DNA of 64,000 bases. It comes from Acanthopleura granulata (Eukaryota; Mollusca; Polyplacophora; Chitonida; Chitonidae). Shown piece after piece: positions 45,379 through 58,792 of the stretch. Where the stretch lies: contig JABBOT010000003.1 in the NCBI GenBank assembly GCA_016165875.1, positions 27,422,983 through 27,486,982 on the forward strand, given 5' to 3'. Under the pieces are notes generated by a model. It saw nothing but the letters and a program-made list of their open reading frames with translations. It was not told the origin of the DNA and did no database searches. Every line of letters begins with the position of its first letter. Within the stretch, counting starts at the first letter, position 1. The translations under genes were made by a program, and so were the position numbers.

Positions 45379-46900
45379 TACTGATTCTTAAAGAGAAAAA
45401 TATTCAAGTTTCTCTAGTGTTATTTTCTTTGACAGCTTGTCTTAGTAATAATTAGGACACGCTAAAACTTCTAGCTCCCAGCCCCTTAATAAGACATTTT
45501 TACATAACAAAGACCACCGTATCTCAAAACAGTAACATTTTAAATGTTCACTGTTATCTCAGCATTTAACACAACCGAAAGTTAAACATCCGGGAGCAGG
45601 CTATATGATGCTAAATATCACTCAAACATAAATAAATTAACCAAACAACTGAAAAAATATCATACATTACAAAATATAATGCATTGAAGAGTAGAGCGAC
45701 TCTATATAGTTCGTTCAAATATCTTTCACCCTCATAATAGTACATTATTACATATCAGTCTCAAATGTATAGACAGTCAATCATCGAAACTGGCAATATA
45801 GCTGTCCTGTAAAAGAAAGTCTGTCTCCAAACAACTGCACATACAACACTCACCAATGACTTGGCTGTTTGTCGCTCTCTATTTAGCAGCGCTGTGTCAG
45901 AGTGACAGGTGGGTACAAACGGGAATACCGGGTAGGTTCGAAATGTTCCGGATTAAAGAACACTCTTCAATAACTCAGATAATGACCAACCTATTCACTT
46001 ATACACCAGACTTCGTGACGTGAATGGTCGTTGAGCGCTGTCACCAAGCATTAGTTTTGCTTGACAGTTATAACGAGATTTAAAAGCTCTATAATCACGG
46101 AAGTGGTTGAAAACCTTCGTTCTGATATTGACATTCTTACTAGCGAACGCCATTAGTGTAAATATAAGAGCGTAATGAGCTATCCATTTTCGTGGTAACT
46201 ACTGTCGATTATTGCAAACAAGCAGGACACGTCTCGAGGGACCTGCTTACCCATACATTTGACGTTGTTGCTTCATATGGGTGATTAAATATTCAATCCA
46301 GCCTAACTGCAAGTTTTGTAACGAATAAAACAAACAGCCTGACATTTTTATGTTGTATGCTTATGAGGACTTTATGTTTGCATGTAGACTTATCAATGTG
46401 TTTGAATGGTAGGCCGCTATATCTTTAATCTTCTTTACAAAAGCCTTGAGCAAGTAATCAAAATTATTATGGGTGTATCTATGACACGTGAATTTTCTAG
46501 ATTACCTCCCTTTTTCCCTGCCGACAGCAGGCTGCATGACTGTCAAATAGCATGTTATAATATACATCTCAAGAGCTGGGAATGTTTGTGTTTCCTGGCA
46601 GAGCTAGCTACTTTAATAAATTGACAAGGTATAGGCATGTCTTAACACTACCCTAAAGCTGTGTCTTAATTTACACTATATCCTTTAGCTAGAGTTAGTA
46701 AATCCAGGATGGAATATACCGCCAGCTGTCATGTATGTAATAAATAAGCTCACTGAGGTAAAAAAATCGCCACGAGTCGTGCACACCTTACCACTCATGA
46801 GCCCAGCGACTGGTGAGCAGGTAATCACGCAAGGAGCAATTTATCACAAAGGTCACGTGTGATCATGAAACCATTCGCTTCTGCCTGTTAAAAGTGGTTT
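45379..46900. other. no gene recognised; upstream of the 381-residue gene
   Basis: The first hundred bases may hold the 5' UTR or a 5' intron of the - strand gene. Nothing else is recognised. Confidence 0.4.
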
Positions 46901-46905
46901 TATTT

Positions 46906-47062
46906 AGTTATACATCTGATTGGTGTTTTAAGCCGTACAGAATATTTTCTATTTCTTAAGAATAAGACGGCGGCCAACATTATGTTGGGAGGAAACAGGG
47001 AAACCCACGGCCATCTGCAGGTTGATGCCAGACTTTCCCATGAGATGGACTTGAACTCCCAA
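46906..47062 (-). mobile_element. SINE, family A, internally deleted
   Basis: The + strand reads TGATTGGTGTTTTAAGCCGTA, GACGGCGGCCAACATTATG, GGAGGAAACAGGGAAACCCACG, AGACTTTCCCATGAGATGG and ACTTGAACTCCCAACAGC. The stretch normally coding GGACAGAGCCCGGAG is shortened, and the GCCGGAGAGGAAGCCAGC segment is missing between TTTCCC and the head. Confidence 0.82.
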
Positions 47063-48829
47063 CAGCAGGGGGAATAAAAGTGATTTTATAAAATGCAATA
47101 AAACACAATGCTTCAAGATTTTGGACTAATTCCCTGATTATGTCCATTATAATATTGTTCCACTGTCAATTCGTCTTGCACAAGTGGCCACAATAGCACT
47201 ATAAGGCGTTAGCTGCCAAACGCATGGAAGACAACGGTTTCCACCGGAAGTTCCTTTATCTCCGACCAGTGAGGCCGTTGGATCGATGCTAGCTCTCTCT
47301 AGTCCCTCCATAACTTTAATATAACAAGTTTGTCAGCTACGGCGATGGTTTCCCAACGCTCTACACCTTTATAAAGCTACCAGAACTTCCTATCGTATAA
47401 GTAAGAAGTTCTAGAGTAACCCGTTCAATACCTACCAAATAAATAACAATTAAGGTATTGATAATGTGGTCTGATCCATACTAGTGTATGAAGAATGCCA
47501 TCAATTATAACTGACACCTGGTCGATCAGTTCTTAAAGATACTTAAAGTAGATTACATATTAACGTCTTGTTCTGTATTCTGTTACACCACTCAACTGAT
47601 GGATTAACCGCGGCTTCCTGTGAAGAATGGCTCAAACTAATCGGGTAGTTTTAATAGCCGTGGAGAAAATGCCCTGAACACATTGTCTACAGTATGACTT
47701 AGTTGTATATTGACCCCTTTCCCGTACACAAAGACACATATATATAGGGTCTATGGGTTATTTAAAACCTATAAATATTAACCAAAAATGAGTAACAGGA
47801 AACCATGCAGCCTTAGAATCATCACTTACCTAAGTAGAAATCCTTGTGCTGGATTGGCTGTCTTTAGCCGTAGCCATCTTCGAACTTCCTCTTGATCACT
47901 TCAGGACATAACACGTTGTCAACAGCATTGATACAGTTACATCTTACAGAAACATAACGATTCATCCCGATCGCTATTCTGCAGATGGCACATTGCCTTC
48001 ATATTGTAAACCCATCCAATGGTTTGACCCCCATACAAGTACATGTACATACCTCTTACATACGCTCCTGTACAAATTTCGAGCAACGATCCCGTGAAAC
48101 CCATGTAACATAACACAGGTATAAAGAAATAATTGGGCTGGTCATTTCATGGTTCTAGATGATTACCTGTCTTGATGTCTTTGACGGGGTCTAAAGGTTG
48201 CTATATTGTACATACTAATAGGTCGATAGAAGTTCTTACATGTCTGCGCATGCTTATCAGAGGATATAAATCCCTCAGTACAAGAGCTCTTCAGAAGACT
48301 TCTATAAACCATTAGTCACATCCGTACATGAAAGGGGCCCGAGAGGGGATCTGATCTACATGCAAAGAACGTAAATGTACTAGTCCACAAATATGGTGCA
48401 TTTGCGCATACATACATACAGCTACTACTGTTTCCGTGGAGTGTTGGACTCATATAGATTAACTGAGCCTAGAATGGCCTTTGTGTTAGTAAAGACAGAA
48501 ACCATACCGTCACAACAAAGTTGAATTGATTGTATAGTATAGTTAGCCTTTGTTTCCATAAAGTATAGACCTCTGAGCTTTGATAGCGTCATGATGTACA
48601 TAGGCCTACAAATGGAACTTTATACCACCAAGTTTCCCTTGAGCTTGTAGATCAATAAACAACGTATGGTAGGCCATCATCCGTTGTGCATTGTTTGCGA
48701 TTCTTATCTACGGGTTTTGTTCATCGCTAGTCTGTATTTTTGTTTCACTTTACCGATGTGATTGCCCTCTTTTCACTGATACCATCAATTTTCTTTCATA
48801 TGTAGTTTATATGTTTTTTGAAGTCGTGT
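47063..48829. other. no gene; decayed SINE-like segment near 47340-47455
   Basis: TTTATAAAGCTACC, ATCGTATAAGTAAGAAGTTC, GAGTAACCCGTTCAATACC and AAATAAATAAC near 47368-47451 resemble a decayed + strand SINE end. The rest is unassigned. Confidence 0.4.
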
Positions 48830-48992
48830 TATTTATTTATTTATCTGATTGGTGTTTTTACGTCGTACTCAAGAATACTTCAATTATACGACTTCTCCCA
48901 GCATTATCGTGGGAGAAAACCTGGCAGAGCCCTGTGGAAACCCACAACCACCCACAGGTTACTGTTGGACCGTCTCACGTACGACTGGAGAT
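48830..48992 (-). mobile_element. SINE, family A, 5'-truncated
   Basis: Reads TATTTATTTATTTATCTGATTGG, TTTACGTCGTACTCAAGAATAC, CAGCATTATCGTGGGAG, AAAACCTGGCAGAGCCC and CGTACGACTGGAGA. It explains the middle of the 147-codon + strand frame at 48691-49134, which is therefore not a gene. Confidence 0.85.
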
Positions 48993-51900
48993 AAGAAGTC
49001 ATTTTAGCATTGTACATACATGTATACGATCACACGTAGTTATGCCCGATTTGGAAAGGATTTGTCGGAATGATAACCCCTATTCAGATTTGGTCCTGTA
49101 CAAAACACTTGTGTTGGTTCAAAGAGGCAAGTAAGAGCCTCTTTCTTGGTGCTGTCTGACATTAATTAAACCACTGTAGGAACTGTACAATGTAATCCCC
49201 GTCTCTTCGCATGATTGCATACCTGTTTGACGCGTATGAACTGCCCCATTACAGATTAGTCATTGAGAACCACCCGGTGTGAGAGAACATGAGTCCTAAG
49301 GGACCATTGACCGGATACAAATACACGGCAACAATGCTTAACCTTATCTCACTTTGTATATCGGACACTTACACTCTGTCTGTTCGTCTACGACCCTTTC
49401 GTAAACTGTACAAATATTTTAAGATCAAATTTTCAAGTGCCTAATGTTTTGCTGTGTCAAGCTATGAGGGTGTACTCGTTCGCCGAGAAGACTGATTGGT
49501 AATATGGGTGTAATAACCTTTCTCCAACACGACCCTGAGATCGAAACCTCTTAATGCGGAGTTTGCTCAGCATATCCATTTATTATGATGCTTGTAAGGT
49601 GTTATGAATGGCAGAAAACGGAAAACGTGTATGAACAGCATGTAAACCAAACTAAACCACAATAGCCCAAGATATCTTTTAATTAATGTGCCTGACATTT
49701 AATGAACAAAATGAGAAATTCCTGCTTTTAAATGAAAATTCAAGACCTTTATCATCCAGGCACCAACCACGCGTGACATTTAAATGAACCCAAGATATGA
49801 TATTGTTGAACTGGAGTTCTCCAGACACACGGCAGTTAACAGTTTTTGTGCTGGCTTTTAGATATATGCTGCGCTAGCTATACCATTTCTCGGTTGTTAC
49901 TTACTAGAGGTTGTAGGGCTAAACTTATAACTTTACGCAACACTTGTTCGTTCTCAGTTAGTTTTCTTTGATGTAACGTAGAATATCTTTTTAGAACTTT
50001 TCAATTACCGTCCCAGTTCTGGCTGGCTGAGCGTCAGCCGGACTCACAAATTACATAAACGCATTACATCTGAGAAAAAAAGAATCATATTCCTTGGATG
50101 CTCTCAGGGATGGTGGAAGGACTCCTCAACGAAGCTAATGGCTTCGGGTTGTAGGAAAGTATCAATTGTAACCATGTAGTTAGAAAGCGGTGCCTGGAGT
50201 TGATTGTTTTGACTGGCGCGATTCCCCGGAGGTTATGCATGCCCCCAGCAAGAATAACATTTCCTGGCAGTAGTACATTTTTGCTTCCGTTAGTCTCTTT
50301 AGGTGCGGCTTGTACGCTATTCCTTTTGGTACCTGACACAACAGCTGCTTGGCTTAACCCTCCGTCCTGAAACCGGCAGCAAGTTAGGCTTTATGCAGGT
50401 ACATGTATATCGATGTGCCTCATTATGGCACTTAATAACCCGCAAAATATGCACCCATACTGGAAACAGTCATCTTTGAAAGGTTTCTACACATATCAGG
50501 GAGTGGGTGTAATTTCAGCATGCACGAAAAAAGAAAAATCAACCTTTTTTCTCTTTGATTGATTATTTTCCCCAAGAAAGTCTAGGTTTATTATCTACCT
50601 GTCATAAGTGGAATGTTTTGCACTTATAACTAACTCTTTAATTCTTAGTATTTTTATGGAGGCTTACAAAAGACAATTGAATAAAAATCACATGAAATAG
50701 CAATGAAACTATGCCCCGCGGATTTAGTTTAACCTTGCATGTTTAACATGCTATATTTGAAATGTTTTCATAGACCCAGAGGCAATATTTCTTCGCACAG
50801 TTACCAAACATTATCTCTGGGCACGAAAATAGCTTCTCAACCCGGAGAAAAATCATTTCTAGTCGCTAGAAAGCATTTTGGATCCCAGAAGATATCTTGG
50901 GCAATTTGATTTGTAGTCCAGAAATTAGCGAAAACATTTTTGAGCATGCTTTAAAACTAGAGAAATCTGCAACAGTAGAAGGTAATAGATTGTCCATTTT
51001 CACTGGAGTTGGGGTAGTGCGATTTAAATGTCACGTGACTCCTCATTGCTATTCCATATATATTCGAAATACGTCTAAAATAGCGATTTAAATTGATATG
51101 GTCCCCGTGTCGACAAATTCAGCAGAGGTAAGTCTTCTTTAGGATGGCAGAGGTTATCAATAAGCTCGGTGACCTGAATGTTTGTGATACACAGCTGACG
51201 ACATTGATGTACGCATGCGTATGTAAGTTAAGCCATGAGCTGTATCTAGCCGTATAAGTAGCCCCCGCTCCCCACCCATTATTGTTTTGGTGCATACGTT
51301 ACATAGTGCTATCACTGACCAAAAGTGTGTACTGAATCCGGGTCAAAGGTAGATGTAAACTGGATAGACTAAAGCAATAAATCAGGAGCATTGACATCAA
51401 ACCGGCGCTTGAATGTAAGGAAACCTACTAAGTGTCATATCTGTGAGAGTAAGTTTTAAAGTAACTAGTATGACAACAAAACTTTTGAATTTAACACCAT
51501 CCATTTTGTGTGGAGAACTCCACCTGTGGCGACGTAGTTGATTCACAATGTGTATTTTCAGCTTATAAATTATATGTGAGTGCCACATATATCGATCCGT
51601 TGTACAGTGTTGTGTTTTCTGTTAAATCACCACCAGGAAGTCGGCCTAGTTGTCACTTGTCGGAGTCATATATTTAGTCAACTGTGTAAAACGTCGTCTT
51701 TTGAAAATAAGTCAATGTTACGTAACTTGCTAGGTAAACATAACGTGATCAACGGGTTTCCGTCATCTCAGCCAATCGTATCGCTTTCTGTGTTGGTCTT
51801 GTCAGCCGTGTGTTTGGGAAAAAGAAAGCACAGCATAGGTCAATAACATCATGAGCTCTTTTTTTTCAGTCTTGCTTCGCCCCAAACCGTTGTTGTTGCA

Positions 51901-52830
51901 GATTTTATCAGCAAGTGTATGCGTATGTACTAAATCGCAACAAGCGTAGGCCTTCATATAAATCCCGTTACAGTTCTGATTCTATAACTGCATGACGGGT
52001 TGAGTGGTGGTAAATTTATTTATCCACTTCCTCTTTCCATGTAAATTTGTTATCAGACGTTCCCCATACGTCACCTGCAACGCTTTTTATTTAATACGTA
52101 CTTTAAATTAATCTAATGAAACACTTAAGCACTTTCGTGATTGTTTACCTAATTCCCAGTAACAGCCGAGTGATTATTTGAATGGTTTAGAGACATTACC
52201 TGACCCGTGGTGGGGCTTAATGATAAGCTTTTCTCTCCAGTGGAAAGATTTAAGCGCATTCTAAGCGGTGTTGAAATGGCAATATGAGAATCTCTGGTGC
52301 TGCCCTTCAGAAAGGTATCAGATTCATATATTCCATATGCTACACGTTAACGTGAAGCCTAAGGCAATGAAATCCGTCGGGTATGTTGATGTTCACGTAA
52401 CACCTCAACCATGTGGTGGTATGGCAATTGCACTCTAGCAATTGTCTGTAATAGTTCCTCGGTGTCCTGTGCGTTTTTCTGTTTGCTTATGTGAGTTCTA
52501 AACGCCACGCGCAGACCACCATTCAGTCTATGCGCCCCGCTACATACAGCTGAAGGGTTGGGGCAAGGTACGCGTTTTTCATTACTGTACATTATGGCAT
52601 CAGGTATAAAGGAATACAGGCCTACCTCTTTATGAGAAAAAGAAACCTTGGGTTGAACACATTTGATTTTTTTTTCATGTCAAACCTTTCACGGGTTTTT
52701 TTGTTGTTGTTTACTTTTTCTGGTTTGAAAGAAAAACTAGGCGCAATCTCTTAAAGCTTGAGTCATACATTAATTATTATTATTTACTCGTGAATGTTGT
52801 TATATTCTGTCACAAATACTTACGGGTTAA
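48993..52830. other. no gene recognised
   Basis: Nearly four kilobases with only short frames. No SINE body, tandem array or RNA gene could be supported. Confidence 0.4.
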
Positions 52831-52833
52831 TAT

Positions 52834-52889
52834 ATCACTGTCACAACGGTAAACTAAAGTGAAGATTAGTTTACCGTTGTGACAGTGAT
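52834..52889. repeat. perfect 24-bp inverted repeat with 8-base spacer
   Basis: Left arm 52834-52857 (begins ATCACTGTCACAACGG, ends TAAACTAA) and right arm 52866-52889 are exact reverse complements. They are separated by AGTGAAGA. Pairing stops sharply outside the arms (T opposite C). Transcribed, it would fold into a fully paired hairpin. Confidence 0.97.
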
Positions 52890-55150
52890 CAATTGATTAT
52901 GGAAAATAATCAAGTAACTCAAGCAGGCATAACTTGAAGAGAGAGAAGCTTTTTGCGAAGTGCAAAAACGTGATTTCCAGTCAGCTTACAATAATGTACT
53001 TAGAGTGTCATTTTCATTTGCGCGTGTTAGTCAGGAAATTCTGCCAATGTTGTTGCATTAACGTGACCCTATAAATCTATCTGAACCTTGCAATGAGACC
53101 GACTACAAGGTACCAATGCCTCCAGCCCCATATCGGCCAACACGGAAAGGTACATTTTCAAAAATAACATTACTTTTGTTGGTGAAACATTTTATCTTGT
53201 GAGATATTATCCCATCTACCAAACAAACCTTAAAACATCCCAAATCAATAGTCTATTAATCAGGCGAAATGAATAACTTAACCAAGAACGAAGTTTGAGG
53301 TCAAATATGTGTATCACTCGCTTCAAAAGACTATTTCAACTTTCGAAAATCGTTCTTCGATCGGAGCAATTATAAATGTGTTCCCTTCTACACGTCTTTG
53401 CAAAACAGCTTACTTTGATGTGCGCCTTTGTACTTTGCCCCTTGAAGTGACTTGATTACTCGTTTTCGTGTTGACCTAATTTTGAGAATATTTTAATTAA
53501 CGAATAGAAAAAAGCCTACATTTATTAAGCTTTGTCCGGCATGACACCTGTATGTACACTTTCTCACAGAGTCTAATAATAAATTGGCTATAAACATGTA
53601 TAATGTGCTACAGGCACTGGTATAAACTTCAGTATTGAAAGATGAGTAGCAAGCGGTGGACTGCATATTTCCTTCAACAATTCTCCATGCAATAAGATGC
53701 CTGGTGTTAGCTTCAAAACGATTGATATAATTGTCATGAGAAAAATATTCTGAAGTCGTACTTGTGGCTGGGCCTTCAAGTTGTACGGAGATACTGATGG
53801 CAAACAGGATTACAGTGCATTTCCGGTCAGAGCTCTCGTCTGCATGTCAAAAGCATCACCTAAAGCTTCCGCTCCGCCCCACTTCACTTTTTCGTCTAAT
53901 TGTGTGTCAGTGGTGTCTCCAGCTGTCTTAGACAACTGATTCTGGTGCTCATTATTAAGCTGCCACAGATGGTGCGCTTGTCTGTAAAACGTCGCTTCCA
54001 CGTTGCACCCTTCCTTCCTTCCTTCTGCACCTAACCTGTAATCTCGGTCGCTATGTGTTAATAGACTGCCAGCTCCAGAGCATTCCTTAACTCCAGTCCA
54101 TCCGATCTGATCTCAGGCTATTTACAAAGTCATTCGTTAAAGGGCAACAGTGCCGTTTACATGATGGCCAGGTGCACCTATACAATTATGTACCGAACAC
54201 CGATATGGATAGTTATCACTGAGGTTGAAAGGTTTTTTCATTTAGAACAAATCTTCAAATATATTCTTTTAAAATTATCATTCAAAATACACAAGACGTG
54301 ACGTTTTGAGTTGCCACAGGATGCATTAGACTCAGTCAATACAGTAGTTACCGTAGACAGGAGCAATATTACACAGCAGCCATAGCGTATACTCAAGTCA
54401 AGGTGCACGGTAGTCACAGTATATACACAAGTCACAGTACACAGGAGACAAAGTAAAGAAAGAAATCACTCAATTGTTAAACGCTTCAGTCAGTTACGGG
54501 TAAAAGGCCTGACAACAGGCAGTCAGATGTTTTCACTGTAAAATAACGGCCATATTGGCAGTAATATCATCGTATGAAATAATATGAGAACACCACGCAG
54601 ATCACATGTTCCTCCCATTATGTGTGTTTTACCACTGAAACGGCGTAGTGGTAAGACCCTCGTAAAAATACGGGAGTTAGTATTGTAAACAGTCTAGTAA
54701 TACCCTTTAACTGATTCCCTCTCAGACCAGCCATTCCTAAAATTTCTTTGCTGGACACGTCTTTTGGTTTCCTTGCCACACTGTAAACTGAACCAAAGCG
54801 AATAACACTACAGGTTCTTTCAAAACTGCGCCAACATTCCCAGAAGTTTTCCTTCATACCTTTGGTCTAATTGGCTGTAAAACGCCCGTGAATAGAGCTT
54901 CCTAGTGAACGTGTGCAAGCAATTAACTTTAAAAATTCTTGATACGACATTCTTTGGATCACTGACAAACCTGGTTGAAAGTACAACTGTGAAAGAGTAT
55001 GAACAAGTTTTGTGTCTTGGATATATCCGGACCAGAAATGCTATCGCATGAGTTCGTTACAGGAACATTAACTTAGTACCTGAATAAACATGATTCCCTT
55101 GACAAATTTGATATGCTGTGTTTTATTTAGATATGAAACAAAGTTTGAAT
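52890..55150. other. no gene recognised
   Basis: Several frames of 60-80 codons on the - strand (53588-54001, 54618-54857) without homology. Nothing else is supportable. Confidence 0.4.
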
Positions 55151-55154
55151 TTTT

Positions 55155-55490
55155 ACTCACCGTCCATTGTACCCAGTGTTCATTTGTCGTTAGCATCAGT
55201 GTGTATTCAGTATTAATTACCACAGTTTTTTTTTTTGCTTAACACCATTTTTGCTTACCATCAAATTGTTCCACGATGCGGCTGTATACTCACCATCTGT
55301 TTGTACCCATCTTCCAATGATAATCATCATTTATTTATACTCCCCATTCACTTACATACTCAGTACCTATTTTACTCACTATGTTTTTTTGTGTTCAGGC
55401 TCTTTATTCACCACCAATTTTTACTTAGTGTGATTCTGGTGCTCATCACTAACTTGAACTCTCACCAATGTTACACTGTATGAGCAATAT
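55155..55490. repeat. degenerate ~30-base tandem repeat
   Basis: Recurring TACTCACCATC-like starts followed by TTTGTACCCA or TTTTTACTTAG-like halves (near 55156, 55288, 55338, 55373 and 55408) indicate a heavily decayed minisatellite. Open frames at 55235-55483 + result from its T/C-rich composition. Confidence 0.55.
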
Positions 55491-56305
55491 ATTCAAAATT
55501 TCATGAAATTTCCAGTGTAGAAACATACAAATCTGTAATGTCACGAAAAATATTTCGTGCAGCCTGGTTGTATTTGATAAATGTATTAGACTTCACCTGT
55601 CTTTCTGTACTGTTAGACAGCTGCAAGGTGTGTGGCGAATCACTGGAGCTTAGGCGAAGTGAAATCAACGTCGTTTTGTCTGGAACTGTTGCTGCGGTTG
55701 CTGAGTCAGCGAAAAGAAAAACACACGTGAGCATGATTACGGGATTCCATAAGAAGTACGATCAATCTTATGGTTTTCGCGATTAATGAAGGGTTTTTTT
55801 GTTGTTGTTGTTTTTTTCATGGTATGTTCCTTTTTTTCTCATCGTTGAGGGTGAGCCTCAGATTAGATACTTTTCGCACTGGCCTTGACATTTGTCCATC
55901 ATGTGCAGGTGTATTACTCACATAGCTACACCTGCAGCGGTAGAGTTTACGCAGAAATCTACCAAAGCGTGTGATATTCTGAAGCAAATCTTCACGTTAT
56001 AAACCAGTGGTTATTTCAATTTCTTCTGCGCTTTTCTGATTTTACCAATAAAACATGCCTGAATGTCCCATAAATCCCTCTGTTTTGGACGACCCGTCAG
56101 ATCAGAACCGTTAACGGATCCTACCTTCCGTTCCCCTCCACACCTTTCCTTTGATCACACTTAAGAAATATGTAGTTTATGAAGACAGGCGCTGTGTAAA
56201 TTAGAGTTGGCTGATGGCCTGTAGAGAGCCTCTCAGCCTTCGGTCGCTCGAGAACACAGATACGGGGCTATAACTGTCGGCTGTGATTTGTAGTTTTCCG
56301 AAACG
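55491..56305. other. no gene recognised
   Basis: Overlapping frames on both strands at 55501-55786 are shadows of each other without homology. Confidence 0.4.
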
Positions 56306-56870
56306 ACGTGCTACGTCCTGGACGTCAGACAGACAAAAACCGACATGGTGTTCCTTTACTTCACCCGAAACCTGCGCTACTTAAGCTTTTACACCGATAA
56401 CTTTTACGAATTTTAAACCATGAATTATGGTGAAAATATAACTTGGAGCGGTGTTACCAGTAGGAGCGAAGGTCTGTAGGCCTTCTTGGTTTGTAATTTG
56501 CAAAAGTGATGAAAGGCATTTAATGCATTCTTGACCGTCCTGTGCAAAGAAAACTGACATGGTTTTAGCCTAAACTTTACCAGGAAGGTGCGTTACTTAA
56601 GCTTTTACACCGAATTTTAAACGATGAAATATGATGAAAACATGACTAAGAGGTATTATATCCGCAGGACGGAGGAATATACTTCAAAAATGATGAGCTG
56701 ATTTTGTTTTATCCATGACCGTTTTATACAAAAAAAAAAAGCTGACATCGCTACTTTAGCTTTTACGTCGATAACTCCTACCAGTCTAAAATCATGGCAG
56801 GGCATATCTCTGGAAGGGCAGGAGACCTGCTTGGTGTTTGTCCCATTTCGTCCAACCTATACCTGACCGG
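56306..56870. repeat. three diverged tandem copies of a ~160-215-base unit
   Basis: The marker G(C/T)TACTT(A/T)AGCTTTTAC occurs at 56376, 56592 and 56750. It is preceded each time by CAAAAA(C/A/G)C(C/T)GACAT and followed by CGATAACT or CGAATTTTAAA. Copies 1 and 3 also share a distal GAAGG-[TG]-CTG..GGCC/GACC-TTCTTGGTTTGT-like end. Unit length varies by internal deletion. Confidence 0.7.
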
Positions 56871-56937
56871 TGTCATATAAGTGAAACAAATCTTTCACGG
56901 TGAAGTGTACATCACTACAATAAATGAACAGATATAT
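56840..56937 (+). mobile_element. SINE 3' end fragment (family B-like)
   Basis: CCTATACCTGACCGGTGTCATATAAG, GTGAAACAAATCTTTCACGG and CATCACTACAATAAATGAAC resemble the family B ending (GACCGGCATCGTATAAATGAAAA, CAAATAAATGAATC). Short and diverged. Confidence 0.5.
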
Positions 56938-57460
56938 TAACATGTTTTCTTATATTTTTCCGGAAGTCTCTTTATGATTTTTTTTTCTCTTTGATGTTCG
57001 TTTGACGCCAGATAAATATTTTTCACCGGCAAGTTATTGACGGACTTTTCCACCACTGACTTTATATAATTCAGTGTGTAGGAGAGAATCCAGTTCTTTC
57101 TCACATCATTTATGTGCGGGTATTTAATTTAAAACAGAATGATTCAAATGAATAAAAACGTACTTTACTCTGTAAATTACCCTCCTTTTACATATGTGAC
57201 TTTTCATTTCATACGTCATGTGGTTATTGTTATGGTTTCTAGAATGATTTTGATTATTGTCATCCGTAATAAGGGAAACAATGTTGAATGCGACTTCGTG
57301 AAATTGTATTGTTTATTAAAATTTAATATATATTTGAAATTGTTTTGCGCTATAGAGAATATTAAAATATCTGATTTTTTTCGAAAATTAGCATCTACAT
57401 GTGTACTAATATACAGCTAAGATTTTAAATGCAGTGGTAAACTGGATTGCCTTTTGTTTA
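56938..57460. other. no gene recognised
   Basis: A/T-rich. The 93-codon frame at 57139-57420 is a composition effect. Confidence 0.4.
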
Positions 57461-57471
57461 GGTTCGACACG

Positions 57472-57924
57472 GCACATTTTGAAGAGAACCACAATACAGG
57501 CCATGAAGAGTTGCGATTAAGAGAGTATAAACACGCCACATTTCGAATACTAACATGTGAAGCTCAACGCTTCGCCGTCATAGCCTGCACAGCGCTAAAA
57601 TGTTTCCTTCGCGGTACGTGTGTGGAGGCTCCCAGAATAGCCTGTTGCATTCTCTCTTCGGGGATCATCCCTTGTGGGCGAAGTGGCTGGGCTCGGTTGC
57701 CTTTAGCCAATAGCCTCGGGGAGGATATACACAGAACTCTCTTTAGAAACAGACGTGTCCTCTTGCTCCACAGTGTTATACGATTACAATACTGGCCCGA
57801 AGGAGTTAACATTATCACAGAGCTGAATAGCGAGACTGTAGTCGACCTCAGCATCCATAGAACAGAAGACATCAACCTCCCAGCTGAGTGTTCCAGTGGG
57901 TATTGTTTTTTGCATGAAACTTAG
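57472..57924. other. G+C-rich segment open on both strands, possible gene remnant
   Basis: The + frame is open for 156 codons (57454-57924) but begins at TTG with no ATG of its own near the start. It could instead be entered through the acceptor-like CCTTTTGTTTAG ending at 57471. The - strand is open for 103 codons (57564-57875). A third - strand reading (CSMDAEVDYSLAIQLCDNV) is broken by stops. Base composition is clearly richer in G+C than the flanks. I recognise no family in any frame. Confidence 0.35.
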
Positions 57925-58790
57925 TCCTTTTAGAAAAGAAACGTTTCTATTGATCCCTAGTCCGTTTTACCTTTCGGTATCTGTGAACATTCCAGATGTT
58001 TTTTTCCCCTTCCTATGCAATGATATGCCTGCGAATTTTTTTTACGGTGTTCTCTCCTAGAAGAAGTGAAAAGGTTTCAGCGTTTTGAATGGACGGATAT
58101 ATATGCATACCCCATTCATAAATGCTCTTGGCAAATAATGCTCAAAGTGGGAATGTGGTCCAAACGTTTTTTGTGAATCCCTGTGCTTTTGCGCGTCTTG
58201 TACGTGTTAAGGTCAAGTGGTTTGTGTTAGGCTGTTTCCATCTATTTCCACCTCAGAAGAATGCGGCCAGCCTTAGCGTCCATTGATAGCTTCTAATGAT
58301 AACTGCGTGGCATGTTGTCTTCAAGGCATCTTCTGAACCGTGAGAGAACGGTTGAGCCTTCACTGATAATTAATAAAACATTTACTATTACGCAAAATTT
58401 AATGATGTAAAGAAGTGGTGAAACGCAAGATTTATTAATGTCTTGACAACCGTTATTAATTTATATCATTCGACTTTACCACGAGGAGTAAACGCATGGT
58501 TTTGATTGAAAATATATCATGTAAGATGTAGATTGCAAATTTTAGCATTACAAGGAGACTTCATGACACAAAGTCATTCCGTTGATGGCAACCATTCTTT
58601 AATGTTTTTGAAATGTTTGAAAAGTAAACACTTGATAGCGTTTGTGATGTTGAAGAGTTTAAGCTTCAGCAGCATCCGTAAGGTTTTCCACACCAAATGA
58701 TCACAATTCTTGCCGACAATGTCTTCTACATAATGCTACAAAGCTTTAGCTCAAAGCGTAGATGAGGACAAAAGCCAAAACACGAAGCAC
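57925..58790. other. no gene recognised
   Basis: A/T-rich, nothing supportable. Confidence 0.4.
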
Positions 58791-58792
58791 AG

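Noticed and set aside
48691..49134. 147-codon + strand frame with hydrophobic start
   Set aside because: It starts with TTG, and its centre is a reverse-oriented family A SINE.
55235..55483. 82-codon hydrophobic + strand frame
   Set aside because: Explained by a T/C-rich degenerate tandem repeat.
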